DNA of 64,000 nucleotides from JAIQFL01 sp035295745 (GCA_035295745.1 DATGIL010000003.1:1-64000); one strand, 5' to 3'; positions 45,642 to 57,200 are shown, counted from the first letter of the stretch. Translations and numbers: made by a program. Notes: generated by a model not told the origin, from the letters alone.

Positions 45642-48070
45642 TGAAGCTTCTATCTCCGACGCCGCATCGAAGGCTGAACGAACTCACGGGCTTCCTGCTC
45701 TTAGTAGCGGGCCTGGTGACGTTGCTGAGCCTCGTCTCCTATTACGCCCAGGATCCCTCGTGGGACACCGCGTCGGAGGCCCATCCTCTCAACCTCGTCG
45801 GCTATCCAGGCTCTTACCTTGCCGACCTCCTCTTTCAGTCATTCGGCGCCGCAGCCTTTCTGTTTCCCCTACTGTCGTTTCTGCTCTCGTGGAAGTGGAT
45901 CCGCTCGGAGCAAATTGAAGCTGGGGCGGTGAAAATCGTCGGCGCGGTGTTGCTCACGGCGAGCTTCTGCACGGCGCTTTCCTTCCTGCCGCTCCGGCTC
46001 TTCGGCGGAACGGTTCGTATGGGGGGAGCCGTCGGCCTGGCCTTCGCGTCGTGGCTGGTTGGCTCGCTCAATGCCGCCGGTGCAGTATTGGCCACGCTCA
46101 CCACGTTAGTCGTCGCAATCTACCTGGTCTCCACCTTCACGATTGCCAAGTTGTTTGGATGGCTGGAGATTCCCGCCGCATGGTTCACCCGCCGCCGTGC
46201 CGAGTTCCGGGCCTGGCGTGACCGTCTGCGCGCGGAAGGCTTGGAAAAGGCCCGTCTGAAGGAGCTGGAACGCCGCGCCAAAAAGCGTGAAAAGGAAGAG
46301 CGCAAGAGGACCAAGGCCGCGGCCGCCAGCGCTTCGCTCAGCTCCACCCAAGAGCCCGCACTGGAATCGACCTCCGACACTCCCCCGTGGCAGGAGGAGC
46401 AGCCCACCGCGACTACCTTCGAGTCTGAAGCCGAAGGCGAGTATGCCGAAATCGAAGAGATCCCGATCGTCCCGCTCGAACCCTACGACCAGACTCCCGA
46501 ACCGCCTGCCGCCCCTGCCGAGCCCTTGCCGCCCATCGAGCCTCCCGTGCTCCGGCCCGAGCGCTATTTCCGGCCGCTGGTCTTCCGCCTGCCGCCAAGC
46601 CCGCTCCTCAACGAAGCGCCCGGACGCAATCCCTACGACGAGCAGGAACTCAAGGACACCGCTGGCCGCATCAAGGCCAAGCTCCAGGAATTCAATGTCC
46701 TCGGCAACGTCACGCAGATCAATCCCGGCCCGGTGGTCACCACTTTCGAATTCAAGCCCGATGCCGGCATCAAGTACAGCCGCATCACCAATCTTACCGA
46801 GGACCTCTGCCTTGGCCTGCAAGCGGAATCCATCCTGATCGAGCGCATTCCCGGCAAGCCCACCGTGGGAGTCGAGGTTCCCAATACGCGGCGCGAGTTG
46901 ATCGCGCTGCGCCAGATGATCGAATCCGACGAGTTCACGCAGTCCGCGTCGCACCTCACGATTCCGCTCGGCAAGGACATCAACGGGCGCATCAAGGTGG
47001 CGGCGCTCGAATCGATGCCGCACCTGCTCATCGCCGGGTCCACCGGATCGGGCAAGAGCGTGATGATCAATTCGATGATCATGGGCATCCTCTACAAGGC
47101 GACGCCAGACGACGTGCGCATGATCATGGTCGACCCCAAGCGCGTCGAGCTGGGAATGTATGAAGGCATTCCCCATCTGCTGACACCGGTGATCACCGAC
47201 CCGCGGAAGGCTACCAACGCGTTGCGCAATGCGGTGCTGGAGATGGAGCGGCGCTTGCGGCTGCTGGCCGAATCGGGTGTACGCAACATCGATCAGTACA
47301 ACAAAAAAATTCGCCAGATTCAGGCCAAGCCAAGGGAGCTTTTCGCCGAAGCCGAAGAAGAGGCCGTGGCCGACGAATTGAAGCCGCTGCCGTACATCCT
47401 CATCCTGATCGACGAGTTGGCCGACCTGATGATGCTCGAAGGTAAGAACGTCGAGGAGAGCGTCACTCGTCTGGCGCAGATGGCGCGCGCAGTGGGTATG
47501 CACCTCGTACTCGCCACGCAGCGTCCCAGCGTGGATGTGATCACCGGACTGATCAAAGCGAATTTCCCGGCGCGCATCAGTTTCCGCGTCGCCACGCGCG
47601 TGGACTCGCGCACGATCCTCGACGTGATGGGCGCCGAGCACCTGCTGGGCAAGGGCGACATGCTCTTTCTGCCGCCTGGATCTTCGCGGCTGACGCGCGT
47701 CCATGGCGCGTTCGTGACGGAGAACGAGATCAATCGCGTGGTGGATTTCTGGAAGCAGCAGGCCAAGCCCGAGTACGACCAGTCGTTCCTGATCGCGCCG
47801 CCGACGGACGAAGAGGGGGCGTCAGAGAGCGAAGCGCCGAGCGAGGATCAGGATCCCATGTACGAGGAGGCGGTGCGGCTGGTGCTGCAGATGGGCAAGG
47901 CGTCGACCTCAACGCTGCAACGGCATCTGCGACTGGGTTACGGGCGAGCGGCACGCATACTCGATATGATGCAGCGCGACGGAATTATCGGTCCGCCCGA
48001 CGGCAGCAAGCCTCGCGACGTGCTGAAGCGGCCCGACTGGTTGCGCGAAGTTGAGGATCAGTTGAAGTGA
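45641..48070 (+). CDS. ftsK: DNA translocase FtsK
   Basis: An 809-residue FtsK/SpoIIIE. Four membrane helices lie in the first 180 residues. A charged Glu/Lys/Ala/Pro linker (about 190-320) leads to the alpha-beta motor, with Walker A GSTGSGKS (residues about 467-474), Walker B ILILIDELADLMM and the LATQRPSVDVITGLIKANFPARI motif. A gamma winged helix ends the protein (YEEAVRLVLQMGKASTSTLQRHLRLGYGRAARI), the part that reads KOPS-like sequences. It pumps chromosome ends through the septum and helps XerCD. The long frame extends upstream into uppP; ATG 45641 is the normal start, with GTG 45638 next to it. Confidence 0.96.
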
Positions 48071-48088
48071 GACTGTCTCGCCGCGCTC

Positions 48089-48526
48089 TCAACGGGTCAT
48101 AAACCCGTACTGCTCAAATGAGAACAGGTAAACGCCTTCGTGACGTCCCGTGACTGCGTGCAGACTGGCCGCCATCTCTTCCCTCGATGCATCGCGCTTC
48201 AAGAGCACCAGGGCAACAAGCTCCGTCCAGGACTTCGGGTCAGACGTAAACGAAATCTCCAGCAGCTTCGTAGCGGTTTCCGGATGCTTTCCCGCAAGCA
48301 TCTGTTCGAGGCCCAGAATCCGGCTCGCTCCCGTGTTTTTCTGGATCCAGGTTTGCAGATCGATGGCCAGCGCGCGGATCGTCTGTTCCTCGTCAGATTT
48401 GACCCAGAAAACGGCGAACGGGACCTCGCCGTCCAGGAGTTTGCAGGGGCAGCCCCGGCTGACGAGATACTCGTCCATGCGCGCCCACATCTCCATCCAC
48501 TTCCTGGCTTGTTCGTCGGGAGTCAT
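48089..48526 (-). CDS. protein of unknown function downstream of the two-component cluster
   Basis: A 145-residue protein without signal peptide or membrane segment. It is mixed alpha/beta, with RGCPCKLLDGEVPFAVFWVKSDEEQTIRALAIDLQTWI near the middle and a final YLFSFEQYGF. The single CPC motif is near residue 27. No family is recognised. It lies 28 bases downstream of the second response regulator and may belong to its transcript. It is convergent with ftsK, 18 bases apart. Confidence 0.68.
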   Translation of the reverse strand: MTPDEQARKWMEMWARMDEYLVSRGCPCKLLDGEVPFAVFWVKSDEEQTIRALAIDLQTWIQKNTGASRILGLEQMLAGKHPETATKLLEISFTSDPKSWTELVALVLLKRDASREEMAASLHAVTGRHEGVYLFSFEQYGFMTR

Positions 48527-48554
48527 CGATACGGCAAGCTCAAGCTTACCGTGC

Positions 48555-49265
48555 CTACGCCGTCGCCATTACTCGCCGGGGTTCGAAGGTATACCCGAAA
48601 CCGCGCACGGAGTGAATCAGCACCGGGCTCGCCGGATCGCGTTCGATCTTTTGCCGCAGCCTAAGAACATAGACATCCACGGCCCGGTCGGTGATCGCCC
48701 GATCCTGTCCCCACACCGCATTCAGTAGCTGCTCGCGGCTGAAGACCACTCCCGGCCGGGTCATCAGGAACTCCAGTAGGCGGAATTCCGTCGCCGTCAG
48801 CGCCAGCGGCGCTTCGTTCAGACGCACCTGCCGGCTGCTTGGGTCCAGCTCCAAGCCGCCGGCCTCCAGGATGCGCGCGGGAGAGGACTGCGCCCACTGC
48901 GTGCCGCGAAACTGCAGCTTGATCCGCGCAATCAGCTCGCGCACGAAAAACGGCTTCACCACGTAATCGTTGGCGCCGATTTCCAGGCCAACGATGCGGT
49001 CTGTTTCCGAGGCGCGCGCCGTCAGAAAAATTACCGGCGTAGACGCGAGTTCCGGATCCTTGCGAATACCCTTGCAGATGTCGAGGCCGTCGGAGTCCGG
49101 CAGCATGATGTCTAGCAGGATCAGGTCCGGCCGAACCTGGCGGCAGAGGTCCAAAGCTCCGCGTCCGGTCTGCAATCCCGTGAGCGAAAAGCCCTCTTTC
49201 TCCAGGTTGTATTTCAAAAGTGAGAAGAGGTCGGCGTCGTCTTCGATCAGAAGGATCTTTTTCAT
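48555..49265 (-). CDS. OmpR/PhoB-type response regulator (second of the cluster)
   Basis: A 236-residue regulator from the ATG at 49265 (MKKILLIEDD). The receiver domain has acidic pocket EDD (8-10), phosphoacceptor Asp52 in LILLDIMLPDSDG, a conserved Thr in FLTAR and Lys in VVKPF. The winged helix (about 135-230) has LTATEFRLLEFLMTRPGVVFSREQLL, DRAVDVYVLRLRQKI and SVRGFGYTF. It lies 49 bases downstream of the histidine kinase, which is itself coupled to another OmpR-type regulator, so two regulators share one kinase locally. Confidence 0.93.
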   Translation of the reverse strand: MKKILLIEDDADLFSLLKYNLEKEGFSLTGLQTGRGALDLCRQVRPDLILLDIMLPDSDGLDICKGIRKDPELASTPVIFLTARASETDRIVGLEIGANDYVVKPFFVRELIARIKLQFRGTQWAQSSPARILEAGGLELDPSSRQVRLNEAPLALTATEFRLLEFLMTRPGVVFSREQLLNAVWGQDRAITDRAVDVYVLRLRQKIERDPASPVLIHSVRGFGYTFEPRRVMATA

Positions 49266-49314
49266 GTCCCGTTGGTCTCGATTCCACCTTACCAACGGCG
49301 ATGTTACAGGATGG

Positions 49315-50784
49315 TTAAGGGGTAGTGAATTCGGGGTTAAGGTGCTCGCGGCCCAGTACCGATTCATCCACTGGCAGCGTGAAGAAAAATGTAGAGCCCT
49401 CATTTAACTTGCTTTCCACGCGAATCGCACCGCTATGTGCCGCCACCAGGTGCTTGACGATCGACAGGCCCAAGCCGGTGCCGCCGAGCTCGCGGGATCG
49501 CGCCTTGTCCACGCGATAGAAGCGCTCGAAGAGGCGGGGCAATTCGGCCGGCGGGATGCCGATCCCCGTGTCCCGCACCGACAGTTCTACCCATTCGCCC
49601 TGTGGACGTGCGCCTACCGCGATGCGCCCCCCCGCGGGAGTGTACTTGATGGCATTGTCCAGCAGATTACTCAGGATCTGCGAGACCGCCTCGCGATCGC
49701 ACCATGCCTCGGAGTCGGACGGGGCCAGGACCAGATCGAGGTGAATATTGCGCTTCTCCGCGATGGGAGCGATTAACTCCACGGCGTCGTTCAGTAAGCC
49801 GTTTACCAGGTTGGGCTCGAACTCGAACTTCTGTCGCTTTTGTTCGATGCGCGAGAGCGTCAGCAGATCTTCCGTAATGCGCGCCAAGCGCTCGGCGTTG
49901 TGGCGGATGATGCTCAGGAAGCGCATATTGTGTGCCGGATCGTTGATCGCGCCATCGATGAGCGTTTCCGTGTAGCCCTGGATCGAAGCCAGCGGCGTGC
50001 GCAGCTCGTGCGACACATTGATCACGAAATCCTTGCGAACCCGCTCCACCCGCTCCAGCGCTTCGTGTTCGTGTTGCAGTTGTTCCACGGTCTTCTGGAA
50101 CTTCTCGGCGGTCTGATTTAAGGCGACAGCGATTTGCGCGAACTCGGCGCTCCCCGTCTTGGGCAGGCGCGCGCGGAAATTTCCCTGTGCCAATTCGCCG
50201 GCGTGCGACATGATGGTGGCCAGACGCGCCGAGACCCATCGCGAGAACAGTCCCGCGATCAGGATGGCGGGCAGAAATGCCAGTGCCGCGCTCGACAGAA
50301 TTCGCCAGCGAATCCGGTTCACCTGGGTGTCGATTTCAGAAACCGGCATCGCGAACCGGATCGCGCCTCCCCGAATGGGCACCGCCACATACAGGAACGG
50401 AATCCCGATGGTGGCGCTCTGTCGCTCGGCCCACCCGACCTTCCCATGGAGAGCCTCGATCAGTTCCGGGCGCTTGCTGTGATTTTCCATGCGAGCCGCG
50501 TCCGCTTCCGAGTCCACCAGCACCGTGCCGTCGGAACGGACGATCGTCAGTCGCGCCTGGGCAGCTTGTGCCACGCTGCGTGCCTGCTCGGGACTTAGCG
50601 TGGTGAGGTCGGGCAGCGGGATCGCCATCATTCGCCCTTTGTCGGCCAATTGCTGTACCAGGTTCTGGATGTACAAGCTCTTGGCCGCCTGGCTTGCCGA
50701 ATAGTCCACTGTGAGTACCGTCAGGACAAGAAGGCCCAGGACTCCTGCGATCAACTTCAGGAATATCTTGCCCGTCAGAGACAA
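49315..50784 (-). CDS. PhoR-like membrane sensor histidine kinase
   Basis: A 489-residue kinase. A membrane helix lies near residues 7-28, an extracytoplasmic sensor of about 125 residues follows, and a second helix lies near 155-178. A HAMP domain (ISRWVSARLATIMSHAGELAQGNF-like) leads to the HisKA domain with phosphoacceptor His259 in NVSHELRTPLASIQGYTETL. The HATPase domain has N box NLLDNAIKYTP, G1 VRDTGIGIP and G2 GGTGLGLSIVK. There is no clear PAS domain, unlike E. coli PhoR. Its start overlaps the end of the upstream regulator by 10 bases. A phosphate role is only suggested by similarity, as no pst or phoU genes are present. Confidence 0.93.
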   Translation of the reverse strand: MSLTGKIFLKLIAGVLGLLVLTVLTVDYSASQAAKSLYIQNLVQQLADKGRMMAIPLPDLTTLSPEQARSVAQAAQARLTIVRSDGTVLVDSEADAARMENHSKRPELIEALHGKVGWAERQSATIGIPFLYVAVPIRGGAIRFAMPVSEIDTQVNRIRWRILSSAALAFLPAILIAGLFSRWVSARLATIMSHAGELAQGNFRARLPKTGSAEFAQIAVALNQTAEKFQKTVEQLQHEHEALERVERVRKDFVINVSHELRTPLASIQGYTETLIDGAINDPAHNMRFLSIIRHNAERLARITEDLLTLSRIEQKRQKFEFEPNLVNGLLNDAVELIAPIAEKRNIHLDLVLAPSDSEAWCDREAVSQILSNLLDNAIKYTPAGGRIAVGARPQGEWVELSVRDTGIGIPPAELPRLFERFYRVDKARSRELGGTGLGLSIVKHLVAAHSGAIRVESKLNEGSTFFFTLPVDESVLGREHLNPEFTTP

Positions 50785-51473
50785 GGCGACTCCTCGAAAC
50801 GATAGCCGAAGCCGCGCACGGTGGTCAGAAACTGCGGGGTTTCGGGCTGCGCCTCGATCTGTTCACGCAACCGCCGCACATGTACGTCCACGGTCCGCGG
50901 GGTGACGAACCGCTGCTCCCCCCAGACGAATTCCAGAAGCTGGTCGCGGCTAAAGGCGCGCCCGGGATGCGTCAGGAAAAATTCCAGCAAATTAAATTCG
51001 GTCGACGTCAATTCCAATTCGCGCCCAGATAAATAGACGCGCCGCGCCGTCCGATCGAGGCGAAACGGACCGATCTCCACGGCGGGCGGCTCGGCATCCA
51101 TCTCTTCGCGCCGCAGGTGTGCCTTCACGCGCGCGATCAACTCTCGCGGGCTGAACGGCTTGGTCATGTAGTCATCGCCGCCGATCTCGAGGCCCAGCAC
51201 CCGGTCCACTTCGTCTGACCGCGCGGTGAGAAACAGAACCGGAGTCCTCCCCAACGAGCTGGATTGCCGAATCTGGCGGCACAATTCGAAGCCATCCAAC
51301 TCGGGCAGCATCACGTCCAGAACGATCAAATCGGGGCGCGCCTGTTCGAGGGCTTTCAAGGTGCCCTCGGAGCCGCTCAAAATATGGGTCTGATATCCCT
51401 GGCGGCTCAGGTTGTAGTCGATGAGCGAGGCAAGTTCCGCCTCGTCTTCCACAATGGCAATTCGTTTTGGCAT
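50775..51473 (-). CDS. OmpR/PhoB-type response regulator (first of the cluster)
   Basis: A 232-residue regulator from the ATG at 51473 (MPKRIAIVEDE). The receiver has the acidic pocket ED, phosphoacceptor Asp53 in IVLDVMLPELDG, VLFLTARSDE and MTKPFSPREL. The winged helix has LTSTEFNLLEFFLTHPGRAFSRDQLL and TVRGFGYRFEE. The receiver pattern IVEDEAELASLIDYNLSRQGY is that of PhoB. It overlaps the kinase gene by 10 bases, so this pair is the cognate one by position. Its promoter must share the short gap with the divergent YD-repeat gene. Confidence 0.93.
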   Translation of the reverse strand: MPKRIAIVEDEAELASLIDYNLSRQGYQTHILSGSEGTLKALEQARPDLIVLDVMLPELDGFELCRQIRQSSSLGRTPVLFLTARSDEVDRVLGLEIGGDDYMTKPFSPRELIARVKAHLRREEMDAEPPAVEIGPFRLDRTARRVYLSGRELELTSTEFNLLEFFLTHPGRAFSRDQLLEFVWGEQRFVTPRTVDVHVRRLREQIEAQPETPQFLTTVRGFGYRFEESPCL

Positions 51474-51508
51474 GCGGGAGGTTCTCGGTACCCCGGGACC
51501 GGGCATCC

Positions 51509-54223
51509 ATGCCCCGGGGAGAGCAATACCATTGTAGCTTTCCGCGGTGCGCGATTTGTTACACTCACGGAGTCGAGAGGTGCGTCATTTCTTACAGATC
51601 CTCGCTATCTATATGTCTTTTGTTAGTGTTGCGCACCACCCTTCAAGCAGGTTGCCGCGACTGTGCGGTTTCCGGATGGGGCGGCCTGGCCAATAATCCG
51701 TTCACCGCGTTCGATGCACTTTGCCGTGGGGAGCACTGTCAGGATCAGGGATTTCCGCAGGTTTCCGTCAACCTCTCGAATCTCACCTTGTACATCAGGG
51801 CAGTCGACCTCGTGTTTGGCGGAGAGCCCGGATTCTCGCTCGAACGCTCCTACAACCAGGACGACACCACCTCCGGACCATTCGGCATCGGATGGGCGTT
51901 CAATCTCGGGGACAGCCTGACTCCCAACGCCGATGGCAGCCAAATTCTCAGGCGGAGTTCGGGACGAATCGATCGCTTCGCACCGTCAACAGCCGCGGGT
52001 GCGTTCTTCGCGCTGACCAATACCACCGACACCCTCTCGATCAACGCCGACGGTACCTTCACCCTGCGCAGTTCCGGGTCCACCGCCACGGAACTCTTCA
52101 GCGCGGACGGGCGCCTGCTTGCCATTCAGGATTCCGGCTTGGCGCGCGTGTCCCTGGATTACGACGCCTCGTTGCGGGTGACCGCGGCGCACTATCGAGG
52201 ACGGTTGCTTCAGTTTTCGTATGCGGATGCCACCCACATCGGCGCCGTCACCGACTCGGCCGGCCGCACCGTGAGCTACTCGTACACCAGTGATGGCCGG
52301 TTAGCGCAGCAGACAAACGCTGATGGACAGACCGTAAGCTATCAGTACGACGGTGCGGGAAACCTGGCATCCGTCAGTTACTCGGGCGCGACCACCATGA
52401 TCGCGTACAACATCGATCCGCCTTATCTCTCGGTGGCTTCCATCACTACGCCGGATAATGCCGTTCGCCAGTACGATACGCCTTTGACTCCGAACCAGAT
52501 CCGGCTCACCGACGGCAAAGGGAACAGCACGCTCTACGTTTCCAGCGCGGTCGGGCTTTTGCTCTCTGTCACCGATGCCGGCGGCAATCTGATCAGCTAC
52601 GGTTACGACGCCACAGGCCGCCGCACCGCCACTACCGACGGCGCGGGCGAGGTTTCGAAGTTCTCGTACGACAGCGCCGGCAATCTGACCAGCATTACCG
52701 ACGGCGCCGGAAACAAATGGTCGGCTGATTACACCAGTGCCGGACCCGCCCACATCACCGACCCGAAAGGCAACGTCTGGACCTTGTCTTACGATGGCGC
52801 GGGCAATCTAATCAGCGTGGCGGACCCTTCGGGCGGGGGCTTTTCGGCAGCGCGGTCCGCGTCCGGACAGATTACCAGCCTTTCCGATGCCTTGGGGAAC
52901 AAGAAGACCTACCAGTACGGGAATGACGGCCTTCTCGCCAGCTTCGTCGATGCGCTGACGGGCAAGTGGGCTTATCAGTATGATGGCGCCGCGCGAGTTT
53001 CTGTCCGCACCGATCCCGGCGGAGCCGCGCTCTCCGCATCGTACGACAATGGTGTCCGCATAACGGGATTGAGCGACGGTGCCACCAACTTTCCCTTCGA
53101 TTACTCCGGTCAGCAACGCGATGGGTTGAACCGGCTGGTGAGTTACACGGACTCATTCGGCAATCAGATCACTTATCAATACGACGCCGCGGGCCAATTG
53201 ATTTCCGTGACCTTGCCGGGGAACAAGACCATCGCCTACCAATACGACCGCGCGCACCGCCTGAGCATAGTTACGGACTGGACCGGCAATTTCGCCGTGT
53301 ACCGCTACGATGCCGCGGGGTGGCCGGCCAGCGTCACCGTTTCCGGCGGACCCATCGTGGCCTATCAGTACGATTCGGCGCGTCGCCTGCGATCGCTCGT
53401 CAGCACTGGCCCCGATGGTCAGCCGGTGGCTGGCTATCGTTACACTCTCGATGCCGCAGGGAATCGGACCGCGGTGAGTTCGCTCGAGCCCTCCACCGCG
53501 AAGTTCACGATTGCCGCGAATTCGTTCACCTTCGATTCGGCCAACCATCCTCTGCTGCGCAGCGATGGCCAAAATTATAAGTACGATGTCCGCGGCAACC
53601 TGACGTCGATCCAAGGTCCCAACGCCGCGACGTTCGCGTACGATGCGATCGGACGCCTCGCCGGCGTCAACGGAGACAATGCGATCTCGTACACCTACGA
53701 CACCGCGGGGCTTCGTGTGGTCCGCACGAACAATGGCACAGTCCGCCGTTTTGTCTACGATCTGTCCGGCGCGGCGCCCCGGCTGGTAATGGAAGCTGAC
53801 GCCTCGAATACCCCAGTCGCTTGGTACGTCTACGGATTGGGCCTTCTATGGAAGGTCGTGGCCGACGGCACGCCCTACTTCTACCACTTCGATGGCGATG
53901 GCAACACGGTCGCGCTTTCCACTCCCGCATCGGGTGTGGTCAACACCTACCGCTATGATCCCCGGGGATTGCTGGTGTCGTCGAATGAGGGCGTCGAGAA
54001 CAGCCTGCGCGCGCACGGCGAAACAGGCTGGATTGACGATGGCAACGGCGTGCTCTTCACGGGACGCAACTATCTGCTGCCAGCACTGCGGTTGACCTTG
54101 CCCTCGTTCGCAGACCCGTCTCCACCCGCGCCGAATCTGTTGCCGGCATTGCAAGGTGCCGGGGCATGCTTCCTGCAGGGAGTGGCGAACTGTCTGTTTG
54201 CCACCGGGCGGAGGGAGCGATGA
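51509..54223 (+). CDS. secreted YD-repeat (Rhs-like) protein
   Basis: About 904 residues from ATG 51509. The start is uncertain because the hydrophobic signal-like stretch SLSICLLLVL lies about 35 residues in, and no closer ATG or GTG precedes it. A DUF6531-like N terminus (LYIRAVDLVFGGEPGFSLERSYNQDD) leads to about twenty YD repeats of the form YxxDGAGNLxSVxxxxG. The usual core end is altered: GNGVLFTGRNYLLPALRL replaces the RYYDPxxGRFxxxDP motif. Only about 35 residues follow, so there is no toxin domain. It probably forms a beta-cocoon-like surface protein. Its stop overlaps the next gene by 4 bases. Confidence 0.85.
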   Translation: MPRGEQYHCSFPRCAICYTHGVERCVISYRSSLSICLLLVLRTTLQAGCRDCAVSGWGGLANNPFTAFDALCRGEHCQDQGFPQVSVNLSNLTLYIRAVDLVFGGEPGFSLERSYNQDDTTSGPFGIGWAFNLGDSLTPNADGSQILRRSSGRIDRFAPSTAAGAFFALTNTTDTLSINADGTFTLRSSGSTATELFSADGRLLAIQDSGLARVSLDYDASLRVTAAHYRGRLLQFSYADATHIGAVTDSAGRTVSYSYTSDGRLAQQTNADGQTVSYQYDGAGNLASVSYSGATTMIAYNIDPPYLSVASITTPDNAVRQYDTPLTPNQIRLTDGKGNSTLYVSSAVGLLLSVTDAGGNLISYGYDATGRRTATTDGAGEVSKFSYDSAGNLTSITDGAGNKWSADYTSAGPAHITDPKGNVWTLSYDGAGNLISVADPSGGGFSAARSASGQITSLSDALGNKKTYQYGNDGLLASFVDALTGKWAYQYDGAARVSVRTDPGGAALSASYDNGVRITGLSDGATNFPFDYSGQQRDGLNRLVSYTDSFGNQITYQYDAAGQLISVTLPGNKTIAYQYDRAHRLSIVTDWTGNFAVYRYDAAGWPASVTVSGGPIVAYQYDSARRLRSLVSTGPDGQPVAGYRYTLDAAGNRTAVSSLEPSTAKFTIAANSFTFDSANHPLLRSDGQNYKYDVRGNLTSIQGPNAATFAYDAIGRLAGVNGDNAISYTYDTAGLRVVRTNNGTVRRFVYDLSGAAPRLVMEADASNTPVAWYVYGLGLLWKVVADGTPYFYHFDGDGNTVALSTPASGVVNTYRYDPRGLLVSSNEGVENSLRAHGETGWIDDGNGVLFTGRNYLLPALRLTLPSFADPSPPAPNLLPALQGAGACFLQGVANCLFATGRRER

Positions 54224-57200
54224 CGCTGCGCCGTCTCCTTATCGCTTGTGCGTTCGTGCCTTTCTGCGCGCTGCTTCATGGACAAGGCGCACCGGTACCT
54301 CTGACCTGCAGCACTCCTGCCGACAGCACTCTCGCGCCCTTGGGATTCGATGTCTACTCTCTCTCGGCGCAGTCGGGCGACTCCGTTTGGGTGCGCGTTC
54401 TCTCCACCAGCGGAGCTTCGTTCGTGCCGAACGTTGCGCTGGTGGACGCCCGCAATCAGGCTGTGCCGGCGAGGCCCACTCCTTTCGTAGTCGGGTTCAA
54501 CCAAATCGACCCCATGCTGGCCGGGGCCACCTTCGCGGCGGTTTACGATCTGGCCGCCGCCGGAAGCTACCACATTCAGATTCAGAATCCTGGATCGAAT
54601 CCGAACTCATATCGCATCGTGTTCGTCTGGCTGAACAAACCGTGCTCGTCTACCCTGTCCTGCGGCGCTTCCGCATTTGACCAGATCACCACCAAGTTGC
54701 AGACTAGCGGGTACTCATTCGCGGCGAAGGCCGGCGATCTCCTGAATATCCGCCTGGCGCGCGTGGGGGTTGCCGATCCCGCATTCGACGTTGCCGTGTT
54801 CGTATTCGGACCGGACGGTCACCTCATGTCCACGCACACGAGTTCCGGCACGGGTCAGTTGGCTGCGGCGGATACGCTCTCAAATAATCCCACCGGCTTC
54901 ATCGTGCAGCCGGCCACCGATGGCACAGTCACCATGGTGATTTTCGATCCGGACGATCTGACCGGCACCTTCGCACTGTCCATATCGCGCCTGAACGGGC
55001 CTTGCGGCAGCAATACCCTGAACTGCGCATCTCCCACTGTGAGTAAGATTGCGAATCCCATGAGTACCGATTCTTATTCGGTGACTCTGTCGGCCGGCGA
55101 TCCCGTGGTGCTGCGCACCGCCGCTGTCGACTCAAACGCGGCGCTGCTCCCCGTCCTCACCATCTTCGATCCTCAAGGCAATGCGGTCGATCTGGGCGCG
55201 ATTGTGGCCAATGGGCCTCACTCCCTCGTACACTACGCCTTCAACGCCAAAGCCAGCGGGACTTATACGATCCTCGCGCAAGACGGCTCGAAGGGGCTGA
55301 TCAACACCGGCAGCTACGCCATTTCCATTCTGCGCCCCAATCAACCCTGCAGTAACGCGCAGGGGCTCTCCTGCGATCCCGTGAATGCAACGGTCAATGG
55401 GATCCTGGGCTCCGTTGCATACACCGTAAGTGCCCAAGCGAAACAGCCCGTCATTCTCCGCTTGCTCCGCTCCAATCCGAGCACCTCCTTCGTGCCGCAT
55501 CTCGACGTCTACGACGCCCTTGGAGGGACGCAACAGTCGCTGGATGCCACCGACTTGACACGCGGAACCTTCACGCCGGCGGCCGCTGGAACCTATCTCC
55601 TGGTGGTCAGCGACAGCTCGGATGGCACACAATCCGGTTCGTTCACGCTCTCCGCGCTACCGGCTAATGGCGCATGTGCGACCGCGACGTTAAGCTGCGG
55701 GAGGCCTGCTGCCGGGGCGTTTTCGAAGCCTCTCGCTGCCTCCGTCTACTCTTACAGCGCCTCCTCGGGAGAGTCGTTCAGCGTCCGGCTGGCGGACAAT
55801 ACCGGCGCGCTGCAGCCGGTGCTCGAGGTCTACGATTCCCATGGAGCTTCCGTCGGACAGAATGTTCCCGGCAATGTGACGGGCGTCGATGTGACCGCGC
55901 CCGCCGGTGGAGCTTATACCATCATCGCTACCGATGCGAGCAAGCGTCCGGTGGGCGGCCCCTTCGGGATCGATCTTCTGAGGACCGTCAACGCCTGCGG
56001 AGTCACTCCGCCCGTGGCGCAGACCGCCATCGCCGTAGTCGAAACAGGCAACCCGTATGTTTCCTACACTATCCCCGCGAGTACCGGGGACGTCTTGTCG
56101 GTGCGCAGCGCCTCCTTCACGCCGTCCTTCTCGGCGCAGATGGATTTGTACGATCCCACCGGGGCGCGGCTTGATTCCGCCACGTTCGGGCTCTCGCGCA
56201 AGGTGTCATTGGCGGGGAACTACACCGTGATCGTGGGCGCCGCAGCCCCTCGGAGTAGCGGAACGTATTCGTTTTCCTGGCAGTTGCTAAATCGGCCCGC
56301 CGCGACCTCGCTGCTGGCATGTGGCGGATCGGCCACTGCTTCGCTCACGGCTTCGTCCGAGTTCCGCTACTACTCCGTCTCGGCGACAGCGGGCGATCTC
56401 ATGCGGCTCGTCTTCACACGGCTCTCCGACAATTTCTCGCCGCAGATGGAACTCTTCGATCCTGCCGGCACGCGCCTTACGCAGACCTCCGATGTGAGCC
56501 AAAAGGCATCTGCGACGGGCAGTTTTCTGGTGGTGGTGAGTCCCTCGACATCCAATGGAGAAACCGGCGCCTACGCCGTGTCCTACCAGCGGGCCAATAA
56601 TCCCTGTTCGCCGTCGGCTTTGACCTGTGGGCAGACCGCGCTGAGACAGGTGACGGTGCCGGGGCAACTCGACGCTCTCACGTTCACCGGAACCGGCGGC
56701 GACACCGCCGATCTCAAATTCGCCCAACGATCTGGCAACTACGCCCCGCAGGTGGAACTATACGACAGCACCGGCTCGCTGCTCGCCGGCAGTACCGCCT
56801 CGCAGGTTCGTTCGAAACTAGCGTCGAGCGGAACCTTCAACGTCCTGGTCCACGATCGGGCAGGAGTGAACACGGGGAGCTACCGCGTCAGCTTGCAAGA
56901 CGATACCAACACCTGCACGGTCAACGATACCGAGCCTCCCGCCATCACCCTGCTGCAGCCCACAGGGGGCGAAGTGATCATGGGAGGGGCGCCCTACAAC
57001 ATCCAGTGGCTTTCCGATGACAATGTTGGGGTTGCGACTCATGACGTTTCGCTTTCGACCGATGGCGGCACCACCTTCCCGACCGTGATTGCGAGCGGCC
57101 TGGGCGGAAATACCCAAGCCTACAACTGGACGGTCCCGCCGGAAATCACTCCCGGACGCAAAGCCGTGATCCGGGTGACGGCCACCGATGCCGCAGGCAA

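Noticed and set aside
46106..47704. Long antisense open frame of 532 residues opposite ftsK
   Set aside because: It has the His/Arg/Asp/Val-rich composition of a mirror frame of a high-GC gene, no domains, and ftsK is certain.
51509..54223. Polymorphic Rhs toxin with immunity gene
   Set aside because: No toxin domain follows the YD core and no small immunity gene is present; the next gene is a large secreted protein.
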